Of a stretch of 34,737 bases of DNA, positions 30,428 to 34,737 are shown in pieces. The DNA comes from Arthrobacter sp. MYb23 (GTDB lineage Bacteria > Actinomycetota > Actinomycetes > Actinomycetales > Micrococcaceae): contig NZ_PCPR01000035.1 in assembly GCF_002979775.1 (NCBI RefSeq), forward strand, positions 1 to 34,737, written 5' to 3'. Under the pieces are notes generated by a model. That model saw only the letters and a list, made by a program, of their open reading frames with translations, did no database searches and had not been told where the DNA came from. The position numbers and the translations under genes were made by a program. Within the stretch, counting starts at the first letter, position 1. The number at the start of each line of letters is the position of its first letter.

Positions 30428-32413
30428 TTAGTGTCCGCAGGAGCCGCCATTCTGCTCCGCAGGAGCACAGTGCCCGGCGGCAGAGGAAGGCACGTTCAAG
30501 GTGGGGTTCTGATCGAAAAAGCCGTGCGGCTTCAGCGTGAACCCGGTGGTGTCAACGGGCATGATGGGCCAGTCCTCAGGGCGGGGGAAGTGGGTCAGGC
30601 CAAAGGAGTGCCACACCACGAGGTCCTGGCCATTAAGGTCGCGGTCCTGAGCCACGTAGCTGGGAAGCCCGGCACCTCCGGGGTGCTGGTTGACGAAGTC
30701 ACCGGCGGCGTAGAGTTCGTCCTCGGCGTGCTGCGTGACCCACAGGTGGTGCTTGGCAAAGGCGGCCCGCGAGGCAATGGAAGAATCATCCGCCATGGCC
30801 AACGTGGGGTTTCCCTCCGGGTAGAGGGTGTAGCCCACGGGGTGGCCGAGGTGGTTCAGCGAGGCCGGGTTGCTGATGTGCCACACCCTTCCCTTGCTGC
30901 CATCGGCGTCGCGGACTGCTTCCGATTCACGGGTCAACGCCGTGCGCTTCTGGGTGAAGGCATTGCCGTGCGGGTTTCCTGGCCCCTTGGGCAGGCGCAC
31001 CAGGTCCAGTTCCTCAACCCGGTTCGTGTCGCCGTCGATCATCATGTCCAGCCGGGCGCTGAAGAGGTGCTGGTGGTAAGGGGCGCCAAGGCCCGGGGCG
31101 ATCTCCGAGGCGTAGGCGTAATCCTTGTCCGGAAGCGCTGCCGTGAACACAATGCCGGTGGCCTTCGCCTCAAACTCGATGGTGCCGTCCAAGTAGAGGT
31201 ACCAGTAGAAGCCGTAATCGTAGTTGCCCACGGTGGTGAAGAAGGAGACAACCAGCCTGCGGTTGCGCCGGACCTCGTTGGAGCCGGCCCACTCATCCGT
31301 GTGCTTCCACAGGATTCCAGCGTCTTCCTCATGGATGCAGATGCCGTTCTCAATGGTGCGGGGGTTGCCGAAGTCGTCGGCCACCACAGGGGACATGTAC
31401 GTGATGTCGCCCAGGCAGTCGCAGCCAAGCTTGAGGGAGTTGGCGTCCCGGCCCACCAGGTACTCGCCGGAATCGAAGTAATTCTGCCAGCTGCGGTAGG
31501 GGGAAGGGTCGCCATAGGGGACCACCATTTCGGAGATGGACGCGCGGTGAACCACCGGGCGGCGCCGCCCTTGGTGCGAGTGGTGCAGCTGGTGGAGTAC
31601 CAATCCTTCGCGGGCATCGAAGCCTACGCGCAGGTCCCAGCCTGCCCATGACAGGTGATTGCCCTCCAGGGTGAAACTGGGACCTTCGGGCTGGGTGATC
31701 TCTATGGGCTTCAAATCCGTGCGGAGCTCGCCGTAGATAGCTGGATCGGTGTAGTTGCCGTTGACCTCCGGAACCGGAACCGGGCCGTCGTCGATCACGT
31801 GGTTAACCCGGCGGTTTTCCACATCAACAAACGCCACCAACCCGTCAATCGGGTGGGCCCACGGGTGGTCTGCGGGGTGGTCCTGGCGGAATCCGAGGCC
31901 GCGAAGCAGCCGCTTGCCTTCCTCGTTCCCGTACTCGAAGACACCTGCGGAGAGGGGAGCGACTCGGACCTGGGCCGGGGTCAGGCCGCGGCTCTCGAGG
32001 GCGGCTTTCCACTGGGGGTCCTCGGCCAGGATGTCCTCGATGATCCCGAATTCCTCGAGGAGAACCGGCAACTGACCATCGATCTGCGGGTTGAGTTCAT
32101 GCCTTTCCAACATGAGGCCGGTGGTCAGGGACAGCCTGACATCCAAGGAAAGCGACTGCGCGGCGTCCCAGAGCATGGCCCTGACCAGACGTGGGGCGTC
32201 CGGCGCATCTCCCTGAAGGGTGGCCTTGGGTGGCTCGATCAGGCCCAGGTAAGCGAAGCGCGTGGTTTCTGCGACGAGGCCGGCCTCTGCCAGAATCCGG
32301 CGGGCCTGCTGAATTTCCCGTGCCGAGAGCTGCTCAAGCGGGTGCTGCCCCAGCGGAGCCTGCGTCATTGCGGCCTGCGTCGTTGCGGCCGAGGGGGTGG
32401 TCTGAAGGGTCAT
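30428..32413 (-). CDS. Copper amine oxidase (primary-amine oxidase)
   Basis: A homodimeric copper/topaquinone enzyme of 661 residues that oxidises a primary amine to aldehyde, hydrogen peroxide and ammonia. The topaquinone Tyr398 is in GNYDYG, the catalytic base Asp314 in NYFDSGEY with gate-like Tyr312, and the copper ligands are His447 and His449 (PYHQHLF) and His608 (LTHFPRP). The spacing equals that of Arthrobacter globiformis phenylethylamine oxidase as I recall it, shifted by 16. There is no signal peptide, so it is probably cytosolic. The C-terminus GHCAPAEQNGGSCGH has extra Cys and His. The ATG at 32413 follows AGGAAG. It is divergent from the membrane protein and aldehyde dehydrogenase genes. 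Substrate could be phenylethylamine, tyramine, histamine or tryptamine. Confidence 0.96.
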   Translation of the reverse strand: MTLQTTPSAATTQAAMTQAPLGQHPLEQLSAREIQQARRILAEAGLVAETTRFAYLGLIEPPKATLQGDAPDAPRLVRAMLWDAAQSLSLDVRLSLTTGLMLERHELNPQIDGQLPVLLEEFGIIEDILAEDPQWKAALESRGLTPAQVRVAPLSAGVFEYGNEEGKRLLRGLGFRQDHPADHPWAHPIDGLVAFVDVENRRVNHVIDDGPVPVPEVNGNYTDPAIYGELRTDLKPIEITQPEGPSFTLEGNHLSWAGWDLRVGFDAREGLVLHQLHHSHQGRRRPVVHRASISEMVVPYGDPSPYRSWQNYFDSGEYLVGRDANSLKLGCDCLGDITYMSPVVADDFGNPRTIENGICIHEEDAGILWKHTDEWAGSNEVRRNRRLVVSFFTTVGNYDYGFYWYLYLDGTIEFEAKATGIVFTAALPDKDYAYASEIAPGLGAPYHQHLFSARLDMMIDGDTNRVEELDLVRLPKGPGNPHGNAFTQKRTALTRESEAVRDADGSKGRVWHISNPASLNHLGHPVGYTLYPEGNPTLAMADDSSIASRAAFAKHHLWVTQHAEDELYAAGDFVNQHPGGAGLPSYVAQDRDLNGQDLVVWHSFGLTHFPRPEDWPIMPVDTTGFTLKPHGFFDQNPTLNVPSSAAGHCAPAEQNGGSCGH

Positions 32414-32439
32414 GGCACTTCCTGAAGTCGATTTTTGAT

Positions 32440-32456
32440 GGTACAACTGTTCAACC
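32440..32456. promoter_or_regulatory. Imperfect palindrome in amine oxidase divergent promoter
   Basis: GGTACAAC-T-GTTCAACC, 17 bases with matching GGT/ACC ends and AAC/GTT centre, between the amine oxidase and the divergent membrane-protein gene. A candidate operator for the TetR regulator encoded at the other end of the locus. Confidence 0.4.
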
Positions 32457-32531
32457 AACGCTTTGATGTTACTCACCTCACAGGCCGGCGTAAAGTCCTT
32501 CACCCAAACATTGCCGGCAGCCAGGAGAACC

Positions 32532-33095
32532 ATGAATCAGCAACACCGCCTACCGTGGCGGCGCGGCACCAGCACGCCCGTTTCCGCGGGCGTTGTTGGC
32601 TTGGTCGCCACGGGCAGCGCTGCAGCTCATGTTGTGGCAGCCGTCAGTGGGCCGGCAGGCGTGATGGCTTGGTGGATGGCGGCCATGGGTGCTGCGTGCC
32701 TGAGCTGCATCGCTCCCATGGCGGGATTCCCCGTGCGAAGACTGCGGCCCTGCGCCCGGCAGGCTGCACCACGTGCCGCCAGCCACCTCCTGGCCATGAG
32801 CGCAGTCATGATCCTCATCCACATGGTCCTCTTGTTGGGGCCCGCCGGCATGGGATCTGGCAGCGGGTTGGGATCTGGCGGCGGCCACCATGGCTCCGTC
32901 CACAGCAGCGCCGGACGCGGCACAACCTCCTCGGACCATCAGACGTCCATGCTCACCCTGATTGGCGTTGAGTTTCTTTGCCTCATTGCTGCTTCGGCCG
33001 CTCTGCGCATGGCCCGCACTCCAGCATCACCCCGGACCTCAGCACCACCCCGGACCACAGCACCACCCTTAACCCCACCATCACCCCGGAACTAG
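32532..33095 (+). CDS. Four-segment membrane protein with His-rich loop
   Basis: A 187-residue membrane protein of a family I do not recognise. Hydrophobic segments lie at about 17-38, 43-60, 86-105 and 140-158. The second ends in C56-LS-C59, the third contains ILIHMV, and the 104-138 loop has GGGHHGSVHSS and DHQ; Met is frequent (AWWMAAMGAACL). Such Cys, His and Met placement is common in copper-handling membrane proteins, and the divergent neighbour needs copper, so a copper-supply role is possible (inference only). The tail has short repeats PRTSAPPRTTAPP. ATG 32532 follows CAGGAGAACC. The aldehyde dehydrogenase starts 22 bases after its stop, so the two are an operon. Confidence 0.75.
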   Translation: MNQQHRLPWRRGTSTPVSAGVVGLVATGSAAAHVVAAVSGPAGVMAWWMAAMGAACLSCIAPMAGFPVRRLRPCARQAAPRAASHLLAMSAVMILIHMVLLLGPAGMGSGSGLGSGGGHHGSVHSSAGRGTTSSDHQTSMLTLIGVEFLCLIAASAALRMARTPASPRTSAPPRTTAPPLTPPSPRN

Positions 33096-33117
33096 AAAAC
33101 CCACCTCAGGAGTCACC

Positions 33118-34614
33118 ATGAGCACCACTTCCACCGCACTCTCCTTCGACTGGCACGGACGAGCCGACGCCCTGGCCGTGGATGGCAGGGCCTTCGTCGA
33201 CGGTCGCCGGACAGCGTCCGGCACAGGACTGACCCGTCCTACGATCAGTCCGATTGGCGGCCGCGTCCTCGCTGAACTGGCCGCTTGCGGAGCCGACGAC
33301 GTTGATCTCGCGGTAGCAGCCGCTAGGCGTGCCTTTCCTGCCTGGGCACGCTGCGGCGCCGAGAAGCGGAAGGCGCTGCTGTTGTCCTTGGCTGCCCTAA
33401 TGGAGCAGCATGCTGATGAACTGGCTCTCCTAGAAACGCTGGACAGCGGAAAACCAATACTCCAGACCACCACCGTGGACGTGCCCGGTGCCATTTCCAC
33501 GCTGCGTTGGTATGCGGAAGCGGCGGACAAGCAGAACGGCGAATTGCCGGCAGTTCCGCCAGGGGCAACCGCGTTGGTGACGCGCGAGCCGCTGGGCGTG
33601 GTGGCGGCGATCGTTCCTTGGAACTTCCCGCTGGAAATTGCAGTGTGGAAGCTGGCGCCAGCGCTCGCCTCCGGAAACACTGTGGTGCTCAAACCGGCCG
33701 AGCAGACCTCGCTCAGTGTGCTGCGCCTCGCCGAATTGGCCGCGGAAGCGGGTCTCCCGGATGGCGTCCTGAACATCATTACCGGTACGGGCCGCGAAGT
33801 GGGCGCGGCCTTGGCGCACCACATGGACGTTGATGCGCTGGCCTTCACGGGCTCCACTGCCGTTTCCCGCACCCTGCTGGAAGCCTCGGGTCGCAGCAAC
33901 CTCAAGCGGCTAAGCCTCGAAGCGGGCGGCAAGAGTTCCAACATCATCTTTGCCGATACATCAGACCTGCCTGAGGCGGCAGCTAAGGCCGCTTTTGGGG
34001 CCTTCTATAACCAGGGACAAGTCTGCTCTGCGAACTCCCGGATCCTGGTTCAGCGGGACATCCATGACGAATTTGCTGCTCTGCTTGCTGACGCGGCGGC
34101 GGGCTATCGTCCCGCAGATCCCTTGGCCGGATTGGAGGGCAACGGTGCCCTGATCAGCAGCGCCCACGCGAACGACGTCGAAGGCTGGATCCGGCGCGGC
34201 CGCGCCGAAGGTGAGGTGCTTTTCGGCGGTGAGCGGCGCGAAATCCACGGCTCCGACGCCTATCTGGAACCCACCCTGTTGGGAGGGCTTGGGGCGGATC
34301 ACGATGTCCACCGGGACGAGATTTTCGGGCCGGTGGCTGTGCTGCACGCTTTCGACTCGGAGGAGGAAGCGGTGCGTTTGGCAAATGCCACGGATTACGG
34401 ATTAGCCGCGTCTGTGTGGACGTCCAACCTGTCCCGCGGCCATCGGGTGGCTGGGGAGCTGCTGGCCGGAACGGTTTCCGTCAACACCGTGGATGCACTG
34501 GGAAATACCACTCCGTTCGGAGGCTTCAAGCAGTCCGGATTCGGCCGGGATCTCTCCCTCCACGCCTTCGACAACTACACCGCGCCGAAGACTACGTGGA
34601 TCCAGTTCGGCTGA
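33118..34614 (+). CDS. NAD-dependent aldehyde dehydrogenase (amine-derived aldehydes)
   Basis: A cytosolic ALDH of 498 residues oxidising an aldehyde to the acid. The NAD site includes VPWNFPLEIAVWKLAPALASG and TGSTAVSR; the general base is Glu268 in SLEAGGKSSNI and the nucleophile Cys303 in NQGQVCSANSR, with the EIFGPV block near the end and NTVDALGNTTPFGGFKQSG for substrate and dimer contacts. The last motif and context favour a PuuC-like gamma-aminobutyraldehyde or phenylacetaldehyde-type dehydrogenase. AGGAG precedes the ATG. It follows the membrane protein by 22 bases and is opposite the copper amine oxidase, whose aldehyde it would consume. Exact aldehyde not determined. Confidence 0.95.
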   Translation: MSTTSTALSFDWHGRADALAVDGRAFVDGRRTASGTGLTRPTISPIGGRVLAELAACGADDVDLAVAAARRAFPAWARCGAEKRKALLLSLAALMEQHADELALLETLDSGKPILQTTTVDVPGAISTLRWYAEAADKQNGELPAVPPGATALVTREPLGVVAAIVPWNFPLEIAVWKLAPALASGNTVVLKPAEQTSLSVLRLAELAAEAGLPDGVLNIITGTGREVGAALAHHMDVDALAFTGSTAVSRTLLEASGRSNLKRLSLEAGGKSSNIIFADTSDLPEAAAKAAFGAFYNQGQVCSANSRILVQRDIHDEFAALLADAAAGYRPADPLAGLEGNGALISSAHANDVEGWIRRGRAEGEVLFGGERREIHGSDAYLEPTLLGGLGADHDVHRDEIFGPVAVLHAFDSEEEAVRLANATDYGLAASVWTSNLSRGHRVAGELLAGTVSVNTVDALGNTTPFGGFKQSGFGRDLSLHAFDNYTAPKTTWIQFG

Positions 34615-34663
34615 TTCTTGGCATCTGGAAAAGCGTTGATGTGCATCGTTATTCCATGGTTTA

Positions 34664-34679
34664 CGTGATGCAGCTCACG
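34664..34679. promoter_or_regulatory. CRP/GlxR-like palindrome
   Basis: CGTGA-TGCAGC-TCACG, perfect 5-bp arms with a 6-base spacer and a GTGA-N6-TCAC core, 50 bases after the aldehyde dehydrogenase gene. It probably belongs to the promoter of a gene beyond the window edge. The rest of 34615-34737 shows no coding frame I can support. Confidence 0.45.
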
Positions 34680-34737
34680 AGCTTACGCTGGGTCTCACAG
34701 TGGACCGGACCCGCCACGTCAACGCAGACGAGGGCCC

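Noticed and set aside
1..34737. tRNA, rRNA, CRISPR, insertion sequences, prophage
   Set aside because: I looked for cloverleaf ends, regularly spaced repeats, transposase or integrase motifs and phage structural genes and found none I could support. A tRNAscan or Rfam run was not possible here.

Overview
The window is high-GC actinobacterial chromosome. Gene content and order (class II fba followed by a DUF3151 gene, a DUF6480-like membrane protein, a copper amine oxidase with the residue spacing of the Arthrobacter enzymes, many GTG starts and 4-bp start/stop overlaps) point to Arthrobacter, Paenarthrobacter or a close relative. This placement is inference from gene content; no marker gene was compared. 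No gene-free stretch exceeds about 230 bases, and I saw no rRNA, tRNA, CRISPR array, transposase or phage gene.

Layout. 1-1.1 kb: 3' end of fba and DUF3151. 1.2-5.4 kb: a divergent ferric-siderophore uptake locus (ATPase and two permeases on minus, lipoprotein on plus), with an IdeR/DtxR-type box in the middle and near-identical bidirectional terminators at both ends. 5.4-6.6 kb: a uracil-DNA-glycosylase-like protein and a TfoX N-domain protein. 6.75-10.7 kb: a four-gene SipW-type secretion operon with two proteins carrying an AAWTDNEW signal, their signal peptidase and an LGDTG-ended surface protein. 10.9-15.0 kb: purA, a DHA2-type MFS exporter, an SMP-30 lactonase and a small membrane protein.

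15.0-25 kb is rich in organic-acid and C4-dicarboxylate genes: a D-lactate-dehydrogenase-like FAD/Fe-S oxidase broken by one in-frame TAA, a lone SdhA/FrdA-like flavoprotein, a divergent LysR regulator, malate dehydrogenase, a flavin monooxygenase-like protein and aspartate ammonia-lyase. AspA is the last gene of a tight minus-strand unit RidA-like, DUF1028, M20 amidohydrolase, AspA (27.06-23.36 kb). A LysR gene and an MHS-family symporter, the latter broken by a one-base frameshift, diverge from this unit. The set looks like uptake and hydrolysis of an N-substituted amino acid (possibly an aspartate conjugate), then aspartate to fumarate, malate and oxaloacetate.

29.7-34.6 kb is an amine-catabolism locus: a TetR regulator, a copper amine oxidase, and in the opposite direction a His/Met/Cys-containing membrane protein and an aldehyde dehydrogenase. 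The oxidase would make an aldehyde that the dehydrogenase converts to the acid.

The most novel-looking system is the SipW-type operon at 6.75-10.7 kb, a candidate actinobacterial surface-fibre or matrix export module. The two single-lesion genes (15.44 kb stop, 29.12 kb frameshift) are either recent pseudogenes or sequence errors.
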